Assembly: GCA_003153055.1 (NCBI GenBank)
Contig: PMBV01000026.1
Span: 1 to 5,510 of the forward strand
Source of the DNA: Myxococcales bacterium
Lineage (GTDB): Bacteria > Myxococcota > Myxococcia > Myxococcales > Myxococcaceae
DNA length: 5,510 bases
Direction: 5' to 3'
The notes beneath the pieces were generated by a model. The model was not told where the DNA came from, ran no database searches, and saw only the letters and a list, made by a program, of their open reading frames with translations. Position numbers and translations under genes: made by a program. Shown piece by piece: positions 1 to 5,182 of the stretch (the first letter of the stretch is position 1; each line of letters begins with the position of its first letter).

Positions 1-294
1 CGTCCGGTGGTGTGGGAGGGGACTGACGGACGGCCTGTTCGGTCCGTCAGCCCCTATCCCGATTCAACGGACAGGTGTTGCGCATCGATGACAGACTCCT
101 CTCTCTTCTCCGACTGCTGGGAATCTGGCCGTTGCTTAAACATGTTTACGCCAGAGAAGGACGCCACTCGTGTGACGCCGATGACCGGCGCGTCGTCATA
201 CAAGCCATCAGGGACGACCTAGCTTGGCCTCGCCGAAGACAAAGTAGACGATCGAAGCCGTGCGGCGGCTCGTTCGATCGTCGCTCGAGAAGGA
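1..294. other. Non-coding or eroded sequence upstream of the integrase remnant
   Basis: I recognise no gene here. The open frames are short, lack any family motif and contain stops. An intact tyrosine integrase would have its N-terminal arm and core-binding domain in or before this stretch, but no such sequence is visible, so it is probably eroded or replaced. Two inverted repeats stand out. One has 9-bp arms CTGACGGAC/GTCCGTCAG at 23-31 and 42-50. The other has 10-bp arms GACGATCGAA/TTCGATCGTC at 247-256 and 273-282. Neither is followed by a T-run on either strand, so I do not call them terminators. Confidence 0.4.
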
Positions 295-1200
295 ATGCCG
301 TTGCTCCGCTTGCCCCCGTCTGCCTGTCGCGGGCACCGGGTGCGAGTCAGGAGAAGCGCCACTGAAGCGGCACCATCGGCCGTCCCGCTCCTCCACCTCG
401 ATCGGAAGTGGCGTTCACTCTTCGCCTGTGCGGTGTGGACCGGCATGCGCAAGGGGGAGCTCCTCGGGCTTCGCAAGAGGCTCAGTGGATCTCACCGAAA
501 ACACGATCGCGGTGGAGCGGTCCTACGACGCGGACACCACCAAGGGAGGGCATGCGGACGTCATTCCCATTGCTGAACAGCTTCGCCCAAGGGTCGTCCA
601 AGCGATCGAGGAGTCTCGCTCAGCCCTGGTGTTCCCGGCACCTGACGGCTCGATGCAGCGTGACGATCTTCCGTTGCAAGACGTCTTGAGGCGGGCACTG
701 GGGAGGGCGGGGATCGTCACGGGCTACATCAACGCGTGTCGGCGAGCCTCGTGTGACTATGAGGAGCAGGCCCAAGAGGCGAGTCGGCGCCCTTGCCCTA
801 AATGCGGCTTCAAGCTCTGGCCCAAGCCCCTCCCCTGCCCCGCCCGCTTCGATTCCACGACCTACGATGCACCACGGCGACCTTGCTTGCTGGATCGGGC
901 GTGCCCTTGGTCGTCGCTCAGCGGATTCTGCGGCACAAGGATCCGCGGCTCACGGCGAACGTTTACTCGCAGGTCGACCTGGGCGACCTCCGTGCGGGCA
1001 TCAACCGCATGGCGATCCCGGACATGGGGCGCTTGTCGCCAGGGTTTGTCGCTCCCTTGTCGCCGGTGGCCGATGACCTGAAAGGCAAAGCCCCGGAGTC
1101 GTTGGATTTCTCCAATAACTCCGGGGCCTTCCATCAGTCGGGGAGACAGGATTTGAACCTGCGACCCCTTGGTCCCGAACCAAGTGCTCTACCAGGCTGA
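295..1200 (+). pseudogene. Tyrosine recombinase/phage-type integrase, frameshifted remnant with a Cys4 insertion
   Basis: This is the catalytic half of a tyrosine site-specific recombinase, the enzyme that integrates and excises mobile elements. Recognisable sequence starts near 385 and lies in three frame segments. The first, to about 478, has TGMRKGELLGLR with the first catalytic Arg at 448. The second, about 485-835, has TKGGHADVIPI with the beta-strand Lys at 542. The third, from about 838, has RFHDLR (His 856, Arg 865), RILRHKD (His 934) and NVYSQVD with the nucleophile Tyr at 964. All six catalytic positions are thus retained although the frame breaks near 478-485 and 830-838. Between Lys and HxxR there is a C-x4-C-x13-C-x2-C insertion (codons at 737, 752, 794, 803), resembling a zinc ribbon. 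The third segment stays open to TGA at 1198-1200, through the tRNA terminator and antisense to the tRNA. The N-terminal domains are not recognisable. The start given is only the first ATG in the frame of the first segment. Sequencing error remains possible for either frame break. Confidence 0.8.
1090..1127 (-). terminator. Rho-independent terminator of the tRNA-Pro gene
   Basis: A perfect 10-bp GC-rich stem (GCCCCGGAGT at 1090-1099 with ACTCCGGGGC at 1118-1127) encloses a second 5-bp stem (TTGGA/TCCAA) and a four-base loop. On the minus strand it lies 10 bases after the tRNA 3' end and is followed by TTTGCCTTT, an interrupted T-tract. On the plus strand only CTT follows, so it fits leftward termination of the tRNA transcript better than rightward termination of the integrase. 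Confidence 0.75.
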
Positions 1201-1211
1201 GCCACTCCCCG
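1138..1211 (-). tRNA. tRNA-Pro, anticodon CGG
   Basis: The minus strand folds as a full 74-base cloverleaf. The acceptor stem is CGGGGAG (5') with CTCCCCG (3') and discriminator A. The D-arm is GCTC..GAGC, the anticodon stem is CTTGG/CCAAG around the loop TTCGGGA, and the T-arm is GCAGG/CCTGT (one G-T pair) around TTCAAAT. The anticodon CGG, at 1175-1177, reads the proline codon CCG. A first base pair of C-G is normal for bacterial tRNA-Pro. The 3' CCA is not encoded (the next bases are CTG) and must be added enzymatically. The 3' end faces the integrase remnant, which suggests it serves as the element's attachment site. No second copy of the 3' end is present in the window. Confidence 0.95.
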
Positions 1212-1225
1212 ATGAGTGAGCGCCC

Positions 1226-1254
1226 CACCTAATCAATGGGCCTCACCCTGTCAA
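1226..1254 (-). promoter_or_regulatory. Putative sigma70-type promoter for tRNA-Pro
   Basis: The minus strand has a perfect -35 hexamer TTGACA (1254-1249). With a 17-base spacer the -10 would be TAGGTG (1231-1226); with 16 bases it would be TTAGGT. Transcription would begin near 1219, a few bases before the tRNA 5' end at 1211. The -35 is convincing and the -10 is weak. The position supports the call more than the -10 sequence does. Confidence 0.45.
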
Positions 1255-1326
1255 ACACCGCGATCAGACGTTCGCTTCGAACTTCTCCTGAAACTGACAC
1301 CTGTCCGTCCCCTCCGACCCCCGCCG

Positions 1327-1365
1327 TCAGGCCACACCCACGGACCGTGGGGAATCTCGGCCTGA
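1327..1365. repeat. Nested inverted repeat upstream of the response regulator
   Basis: An outer 7-bp inverted repeat, TCAGGCC (1327-1333) and GGCCTGA (1359-1365), surrounds an inner one, CCCACGG-A-CCGTGGG (1337-1351), with 7-bp arms and a one-base centre. Only TTT follows on the plus strand and no gene on either strand ends nearby, so a terminator is unlikely. It lies just upstream of the sigma54-like promoter, where an activator or repressor site would be expected. Its function is inferred from position only. Confidence 0.4.
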
Positions 1366-1380
1366 TTTCAACAGGTCCCG

Positions 1381-1397
1381 TTGGTCCCCACCTTGCT
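1381..1397 (+). promoter_or_regulatory. Putative sigma54 (-24/-12) promoter
   Basis: TTGGTCCCCACCTTGCT contains the essential GG (1383-1384) and GC (1395-1396) dinucleotides separated by exactly 10 bases, together with the full TTGCT -12 element. The conserved CAC after the -24 GG is not matched. A start site about 12 bases beyond the GC would lie near 1408, leaving a leader of about 25 bases before the ATG at 1432. Sigma54 promoters need an enhancer-binding protein; the nested inverted repeat just upstream is a candidate site. A chance match is possible in GC-rich DNA. Confidence 0.4.
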
Positions 1398-1431
1398 CCT
1401 ACCATGCCTACCCGTTGCCCTCGGTGCCCCA

Positions 1432-1860
1432 ATGAGCCGCAAGCCGGTCGTGCTGATTTCTGATGACGAGCCCCTGCTGGTGAACGCCTTGTCCCGCGAG
1501 GCTCGCCGGGTCGGGCTGCAGGCGGTTTCCGACACCACCTCCGATGTCGTCTCCATCGCCCGAGCGATTCAACCCGACGTCATCATCCTCGACATTCATC
1601 AGCGCATCGACGGGCGCGACCTCTTGGCTCGCCTCAAGAAGGACCCGCAGACCGCCCACTTGAAGGTGGTCATCCTCTCGGCCAACGAGGACCAGTTCAT
1701 GCGCCACCTGTGCCTCGAGCTCGGGGCCGACGACTACGAAGTGAAGCCCTTCGACCCGACCTTCATTCGCCGCATCGCCCGCATCGCGGCCGTCGCCGAA
1801 GGAGCCGAGGAGGCCGAAGCGACCAATGAGGCTGAAGACGAGGCCGCGGCTCACCACTGA
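1432..1860 (+). CDS. Stand-alone receiver-domain response regulator
   Basis: This 142-aa protein is a single CheY-like receiver domain, which takes a phosphoryl group from a histidine kinase. Visible features are the acidic pair Asp11-Asp12 in LISDDEP, the phospho-acceptor Asp54 in VIILDIH, Ser83 at the Thr/Ser switch position in VVILSAN, and Lys105 in the KPF motif after LGADDYE. The domain ends near residue 122. The last 20 residues are a Glu/Ala-rich acidic tail ending in two histidines, and there is no output domain. It probably acts by binding a partner protein or as a phosphorelay intermediate. No histidine kinase is adjacent, so the partner is unknown. I chose the ATG at 1432 because the receiver's first beta-strand (KPVVLIS) begins three residues later. 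The frame is open to a TTG at 1381, but that would place coding sequence over the putative promoter. No clear Shine-Dalgarno sequence precedes the ATG. The gene converges on the anti-sigma gene across a 35-base gap. Confidence 0.9.
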   Translation: MSRKPVVLISDDEPLLVNALSREARRVGLQAVSDTTSDVVSIARAIQPDVIILDIHQRIDGRDLLARLKKDPQTAHLKVVILSANEDQFMRHLCLELGADDYEVKPFDPTFIRRIARIAAVAEGAEEAEATNEAEDEAAAHH

Positions 1861-1895
1861 GCCCCACGAAGCAGGTGCTGCCTGACGGTGCAGTC

Positions 1896-2147
1896 CTACT
1901 TCCGCAGAGACTCGTCCAACCGCCTCGCGACCTCGCTCGAGACGTCTGACCCTGCGCCCAACTTCTCTCGGAGCGCGGTGATGACGGCCCCGAACTCTCC
2001 TCCGAAGCGAGTGCACTCATCACACCCGGCCAGGTGCGACTCCACATGGCCGCGTTCCTCGGCGCCAAGCTCACCATCGAGGTAGTCCGAGAGCCGATCC
2101 AGCACGTCGAAGCAGTACAGCCCTCCCACCAGCCGGTTAGTTGCCAC
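1896..2147 (-). CDS. Zinc-finger (ZAS-type) anti-sigma factor, RsrA-like, short and soluble
   Basis: This 83-aa protein has the anti-sigma zinc-finger signature: a helix LDRLSDYLDGEL followed by His38-x3-Cys42-x2-Cys45, plus an upstream Cys12. In ZAS proteins such as RsrA these four residues bind zinc, and oxidation of the cysteines releases the sigma factor. There is no membrane segment, so it should act in the cytoplasm. The partner is almost certainly the ECF sigma factor encoded immediately upstream. The GTG start (2147-2145) overlaps the end of the sigma gene by 11 bases and is preceded, five bases away, by a strong Shine-Dalgarno sequence AAGGGAGG (complement of 2153-2160), which lies inside the sigma gene. 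This points to translational coupling and matched amounts of the two proteins. Redox sensing is inferred from the cysteine pattern; some ZAS proteins hold zinc without sensing redox. Confidence 0.88.
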   Translation of the reverse strand: MATNRLVGGLYCFDVLDRLSDYLDGELGAEERGHVESHLAGCDECTRFGGEFGAVITALREKLGAGSDVSSEVARRLDESLRK

Positions 2148-2640
2148 GTGAACCTCCCTTCACCGCCGCCACCACCCTGAGCCTCGCCCGGTGGAGTCGG
2201 CTCTTCATCGCCGGCAGACTCAGCCCCAGCGCCTGGGCGGTGTCTTCGCCCGACAACCCCTCGAGGTCCCGCAGCACCAGCACTTCGCGGTCCGCGGGCT
2301 CCAACTGAGCCAGCGCTGCTTCCAACACCGATTGCTCCTGCACTCTGGCCGCCAAGGCCTCCGCTTCCATCGGCGCACCCCAGCCGGCCTGCAGCCCCAG
2401 CACCTCGAGCGACTCCTGCGACTCGAAGGACTCGGGCTCTCCCACCTTTCGCCTCCGGGCCATCAACACCCGGCTCCGGGCGACCGCGTACAGCCACCCC
2501 CGAAACGAGCCCTCACCACGCCAACCCGCGAGCCCCTTCATCGCGACGAGGAAGGTGTCCTGCAACACGTCCTCCGCCTGGGCCTCGTCTTTGGTGAGCC
2601 TGAGCGCGAATCGGTACACGGGCCCACGGTGCGCCTTCAC
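2137..2640 (-). CDS. ECF (extracytoplasmic function) RNA polymerase sigma factor
   Basis: This is a group IV sigma70-family factor, which directs RNA polymerase to a stress regulon. From the GTG at 2640 it gives 167 aa. Region 2 spans about residues 1-65 (HRGPVYRFALRL, AEDVLQDTFLVAM, the promoter-melting segment FRGWLYAVARSRV, then the basic ARRRK). A Glu/Gln-rich linker follows, and region 4 with its helix-turn-helix spans about 106-157 (LEPADREVLVLRDLEGLS, then LPAMKSRLHRARLR). The reading frame continues upstream of this GTG with family-like sequence (RDVIERAARGDRTAFASL, about 2641-2697), so the native protein is probably about 20-25 residues longer. No ATG, GTG or TTG exists between 2640 and the in-frame TGA at 2727-2725; an ATC at 2715-2713 is the best-placed candidate. 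I list the canonical start as the conservative boundary. The next gene encodes the cognate ZAS anti-sigma factor, with an 11-base overlap. I see no convincing ECF-type autoregulatory promoter upstream. Confidence 0.9.
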   Translation of the reverse strand: MKAHRGPVYRFALRLTKDEAQAEDVLQDTFLVAMKGLAGWRGEGSFRGWLYAVARSRVLMARRRKVGEPESFESQESLEVLGLQAGWGAPMEAEALAARVQEQSVLEAALAQLEPADREVLVLRDLEGLSGEDTAQALGLSLPAMKSRLHRARLRVVAAVKGGSRGN

Positions 2641-2734
2641 CAGCGAGGCGAAGGCCGTACGGTCTCCCCGCGCCGCGCGCTCGATGACGTCACGCTCTTC
2701 TGGCTCGGGCTGGATTGTGGGGCCTCACTTCCCT

Positions 2735-2947
2735 TTAGGCGCTGGCCTTCTTCACCGGGCACGTCCCAACGCCGAACAGCGTGTAGAGTGGGCAGCTTCC
2801 TACCAGGCCGGTCAGCAGCGGCACCAGGCCAATCCAGCCCCACGGGGTTTGCGGGCCGACGAAGACCATTGCCACTCCCACCAGCCCCAGCACCACGCGC
2901 AGGGCTCGATCCAACGTCGCCTCGTTCTTCGGGAAGAGCTTCTCCAT
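2735..2947 (-). CDS. DUF2892 (YgaP-like transmembrane domain) small membrane protein
   Basis: This 70-aa inner-membrane protein matches the DUF2892 pattern: an N-terminal TLDRALRVVLGL helix, then GPQTPWGWIGLVPLLTGLVG, then CPLYTLFGVGTC. Two hydrophobic helices are visible at about residues 15-31 and 36-51. Cys52 and Cys63 flank the end of the second helix, spaced as is typical of this family, where they may be redox active or metal binding. In YgaP a related domain anchors a rhodanese; here it stands alone. The ATG has a good Shine-Dalgarno sequence AAGGAG (within the complement of 2952-2959). The stop is about 20 bases upstream of the likely start of the ECF sigma gene on the same strand, so the three genes probably form an operon. 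Its biochemical role is unknown. Confidence 0.85.
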   Translation of the reverse strand: MEKLFPKNEATLDRALRVVLGLVGVAMVFVGPQTPWGWIGLVPLLTGLVGSCPLYTLFGVGTCPVKKASA

Positions 2948-2965
2948 GTCGTTCTCCTTGGTTCT

Positions 2966-2987
2966 CGCGGGAGCGCCGTGCTCCGCG
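2966..2987 (-). repeat. Small GC-rich hairpin between the TerB/LETM1-like gene and the DUF2892 gene
   Basis: CGCGGGAGC (2966-2974) pairs with GCTCCGCG (2980-2987), giving eight base pairs with one bulged G and a five-base loop. It sits in the 74-base gap, just upstream of the Shine-Dalgarno sequence of the DUF2892 gene. No T-run follows in the leftward direction, so it may affect RNA stability or translation instead of ending transcription. Confidence 0.25.
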
Positions 2988-3021
2988 TCACCCAGAGGAT
3001 GCAGGCGCGAGCTGCGAGGAT

Positions 3022-4374
3022 TCAGGTGGGGGGCAGCTCCTTCTTCGGCTCCGGGCTCTCGTCGTCCCAGAAGCTCGACGGGAGCAGCTTCATCGGCAGC
3101 ACCCTCGATAGCGCCAGCAGCACCAATGCCCCACCGGGCGCCGCGAACAGCGCCAGCGCCGGCACCGCCCGGGCGACGTCGAGGAGCTGGTCCTTCATTC
3201 GCCGCTTCTCCTCGAGGTCGAGCGTCTGGCCCCGGGCGGCCCGGCTCAGCAGCACCGACAGCTCACCGGTCTTGCGGATTTCATTGAGCACCGCGCGGGA
3301 GTTCTTCCGCACCGTGGTCGACAGCTCGTGCACCCACTCCTCACCCATCACCTCGGCGCCGTGAGCCAACGTGAAGACGTCGACCACGTCTCGGTGCCGA
3401 CGGTAGAAGTCGGCCATCGACAGCTCGAGCTGCTTCATCTCGGCGAGCGTGAAGCCGAGCTCGTAGGCCAGCTCGTGGGTCCACTCGACCTCTCGGGGGC
3501 TCCTCCGCCCGTCGACCAGCGAGGCGAGCACCGTCTGCTCGAGGATGAAGCGCTTCAAGTCGCGGCTCCGCACGCCCTTGGCCAGGCGCTTCACCGACGG
3601 GGGCCGCTCGAAGGCCCGCCGGGCGAACTCCCGGGTGGAGTCCTGGAGCTCCTCGGGCAGTTGGAGGTCGTCGATCTGCCGCAAGATGGCCCGCCGGGAA
3701 GGGAACGCCGGCTTGCGCTCGGCACACGCCAGCCCAACCAGCACTTCGACCAACCTCGCCTTCTGAGCCGCCGCGAGCCCCAGCCTCCGCTCGGCCACCT
3801 GACGCGGGAAGGTGTGCTGGGTGAAGTAGGCGATGGCCAGGCGACCGAAGAGGTACGCGTCGGCGTAGACGGCGCCGTTGTGCAGCACCATGCCGTAGTA
3901 CGGGTCTGAGCCGAGCGATGGCGCCCTCGCCTCGAGCGCCTCCTCCACCCGCGCCCACAACGCCTGGGGCAGCGGCCATTGCTTCCACGCCCGCTCGATG
4001 CGGCGGTGGAGGTCCTCCGCGTCGTCCAGCCGATGGCTCAGCGCCGCGAAGAGCAACAGCAGCTGCTCGGGTCTGGGCCCGGGTGCGCCCTCGGCCAGCA
4101 CGGCGAGGTCGAGCCCGAGCCGGCAGAACGTCCGCAAGACGGCGAGGAAGAGCACTTCTTCCGGGCTCTGCCTCGCACCCTCTCCAGCGGGCCCGACTGG
4201 CGACACCGGCGTGCCGTAGAGCAACCCCGACTCTCGAAGTGTGCCCCTCAGGTACGCTCGAGCCCGCGCTCGGCCGGTGCTCATTCCGGGAGGAGCCCTC
4301 ACCTCCGAAGGCCGATGCCCGTCGACCGCTTGCCGGATGAGAGCTTCGAGCCACCCACGCTTCCCGAGTTGCAC
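3022..4374 (-). CDS. TerB-like / LETM1-like domain protein (tellurite-resistance TerB family, LETM1-related)
   Basis: This 450-aa protein resembles bacterial proteins annotated as LETM1-related biofilm-associated or TerB-family. The N-terminal GWLEALIRQ and, at about 40-57, YLRGTLRESGLLYGTPV match the start of that family. Residues about 70-250 are largely helical with no catalytic motif I recognise. A TerB-like helical segment lies at about 270-330 (ILEQTVLASLVDGRRSPREVEWTHELAYELGFT), including an acidic, Asp-containing turn where TerB domains bind metal. The C-terminus, about 345-436, is LETM1-like: MKDQLLDVARAVPALALFAAPGG, then LLALSRVLPMKLLPSSF, with one hydrophobic stretch at about 403-426 that could insert in or lie on the membrane. 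A charged tail follows. I chose the GTG at 4374-4372 because an in-frame TAA stands four codons upstream and the family-like N-terminus begins at once. No clear Shine-Dalgarno sequence is seen. ATG at residue 31 is an alternative but would remove the GWLEALI segment. It is on the same strand as the DUF2892 gene, 74 bases away. Function unknown; an ion- or envelope-related role is inferred. Confidence 0.8.
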   Translation of the reverse strand: MQLGKRGWLEALIRQAVDGHRPSEVRAPPGMSTGRARARAYLRGTLRESGLLYGTPVSPVGPAGEGARQSPEEVLFLAVLRTFCRLGLDLAVLAEGAPGPRPEQLLLLFAALSHRLDDAEDLHRRIERAWKQWPLPQALWARVEEALEARAPSLGSDPYYGMVLHNGAVYADAYLFGRLAIAYFTQHTFPRQVAERRLGLAAAQKARLVEVLVGLACAERKPAFPSRRAILRQIDDLQLPEELQDSTREFARRAFERPPSVKRLAKGVRSRDLKRFILEQTVLASLVDGRRSPREVEWTHELAYELGFTLAEMKQLELSMADFYRRHRDVVDVFTLAHGAEVMGEEWVHELSTTVRKNSRAVLNEIRKTGELSVLLSRAARGQTLDLEEKRRMKDQLLDVARAVPALALFAAPGGALVLLALSRVLPMKLLPSSFWDDESPEPKKELPPT

Positions 4375-4481
4375 GGAAGTCAGTTACCAAGGACGAGGGT
4401 GTTTGTCGTTAGGCCATTCGTCTCGAGGTCGAGCGCAGAATGGCAACGAGAGGTGACCGGTGGGTACGGGTCCCCGAGCGC

Positions 4482-4517
4482 GTCATCACGGTGTACAAAT
4501 CAGTACACCGTGATGAC
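4482..4517. repeat. Perfect 15-bp inverted repeat with 6-base spacer
   Basis: GTCATCACGGTGTAC (4482-4496) and GTACACCGTGATGAC (4503-4517) are exact reverse complements around AAATCA. Further weaker pairing extends it: CGGGT-CCCC (4467-4475) against GGGG (4524-4527) and ACCCG (4532-4536). It lies 108 bases upstream of the TerB/LETM1-like start and about 246 bases upstream of the PilZ start. It could be an operator for a dimeric repressor (the GTGTAC/GTACAC core has that form), a structured RNA leader, or a small repeat element. No T-run follows on either strand and no gene ends here, so it is not a normal terminator. Confidence 0.7.
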
Positions 4518-4539
4518 AGGGCTGGGGAGTGACCCGGCC

Positions 4540-4568
4540 TCGAGGACGACCCCTCGAATGGTACCATT
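4540..4568. repeat. Small hairpin abutting a 12-bp perfect palindrome
   Basis: TCGAGG (4540-4545) pairs with CCTCGA (4552-4557), and it is followed directly by the 12-bp palindrome AATGGTACCATT (4557-4568). The palindrome is AT-richer than its surroundings. Together with the larger inverted repeat 23 bases to the left it forms a cluster of symmetrical sites in the shared upstream region of the divergent genes. Confidence 0.45.
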
Positions 4569-4762
4569 GGTGACATTGCTGGAGACCCCTCGCTCACCTC
4601 GCCCATGGTCGAGGCGCTGGTGGGGCCCCCCAGGAGAACGGGCAACCAACCGCCCACCCTCGTCAGGGCGCTTCTGCCCACGTACCGAGCCTCCAGCCCT
4701 GCGGTAGAGGCGGAGGGCGGCGGGAAACTGGCCGGGCTTCCGGGCTGTGGCAGCCTGTTTGT

Positions 4763-5182
4763 ATGCCTGAACGACGCGTCGGTGATCGTCGGACCTGGGA
4801 CGCAGTCCCCGAGCCGCTCTCTCGTAGAGGTGAACGCCGGGAGGAAGAGCGCCGGGACTGGCCTCGGCGTGCCATCGCCCTCGACGTCCGAGAGCCCAAC
4901 GTACGAGCGCCCGGCTCGAAGGGCCGCTCGTGCCTGGGAGACCTCTCGGTCAGTGGGGCCTCCTTCGTCACCACCGCGCCACCCACGGGCGAGCTGGTCG
5001 AGCTGGTGTTCACGCTCCCGACGTACGAGGGGCCGATCACGGCCACCGGCTACGTGGTGGCACGCACGGGCGTTCCCCAAGGCACCATGGTGAGCGTGGC
5101 CTTCGCGGACATCGAGGTCGACGCCCAGCTGGCCATCGCTCAGTGGTTCGACGAGGCGAGCCTCGCTACTTCACCGCCTTGA
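4763..5182 (+). CDS. PilZ-domain protein (predicted c-di-GMP receptor)
   Basis: This 139-aa protein is a single PilZ domain with an Arg-rich N-terminal extension (residues 1-36, repeated RR and ERR pairs). The two c-di-GMP-binding motifs are present: RxxxR as Arg31-DWP-Arg35, and D/NxSxxG as Asp60-L-Ser62-V-S-Gly65 in [10 protein letters not shown]. The following beta strands ([29 protein letters not shown]) fit the PilZ barrel, ending in a helix ([12 protein letters not shown]). There is no other domain and no signal peptide, so it probably acts as an adaptor that reports c-di-GMP to a partner such as a motility or polysaccharide system. The ATG at 4763 is the first usable start; no clear Shine-Dalgarno sequence precedes it. 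The gene ends convergently with recA, with the last 17 bases overlapping. Its regulation would lie in the repeat-rich region upstream. Confidence 0.88.
   Translation: MPERRVGDRRTWDAVPEPLSRRGERREEERRDWPRRAIALDVREPNVRAPGSKGRSCLGDLSVSGASFVTTAPPTGELVELVFTLPTYEGPITATGYVVARTGVPQGTMVSVAFADIEVDAQLAIAQWFDEASLATSPP

Larger units (their letters stand above)
4375..4762. other. Non-coding region between divergent genes, rich in inverted repeats
   Basis: These 388 bases separate the start of the leftward TerB/LETM1-like gene from the start of the rightward PilZ gene, so they should hold both promoters. I see no convincing -35/-10 or sigma54 pair on either strand. The open frames crossing it match no family I know. 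What stands out is symmetry in the middle: a perfect 15-bp inverted repeat, a 6-bp hairpin and a 12-bp palindrome within about 90 bases, annotated separately. Confidence 0.5.

Noticed and set aside
260..1081. A single 273-codon open frame across the integrase region
   Set aside because: Only its middle part (about 485-835) is integrase-like. Both ends are out-of-frame shadows, while the true catalytic motifs lie in another frame.
1381..1431. Upstream TTG start for the response regulator
   Set aside because: It would add 17 non-conserved residues and lie on the putative sigma54 element. The ATG at 1432 begins directly before the first receiver strand.
1861..1895. Shared terminator between the converging response regulator and anti-sigma genes
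   Set aside because: Only 4-bp pairings (GCAG/CTGC) are visible and there is no T-run.
1408..2016. 202-codon minus-strand open frame opposite the response regulator
   Set aside because: It is antisense to a clear receiver domain and overlaps the anti-sigma gene. It has no recognisable motif.
2948..3021. ECF-type autoregulatory promoter for the DUF2892-sigma operon
   Set aside because: I could not find a GGAAC/GGAAT-like -35 with a suitable -10 at proper spacing.
3341..4390. Long (349-codon) minus-strand open frame
   Set aside because: It is Arg/Ala/Gly-rich shadow sequence in another frame of the TerB/LETM1-like gene, with no family resemblance.
4409..5080. 223-codon minus-strand frame and 4605-5093 plus-strand frame crossing the divergent region
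   Set aside because: Both overlap the PilZ gene, have low-complexity composition and match no family. The similar peptides they encode at the inverted repeat follow simply from its symmetry.
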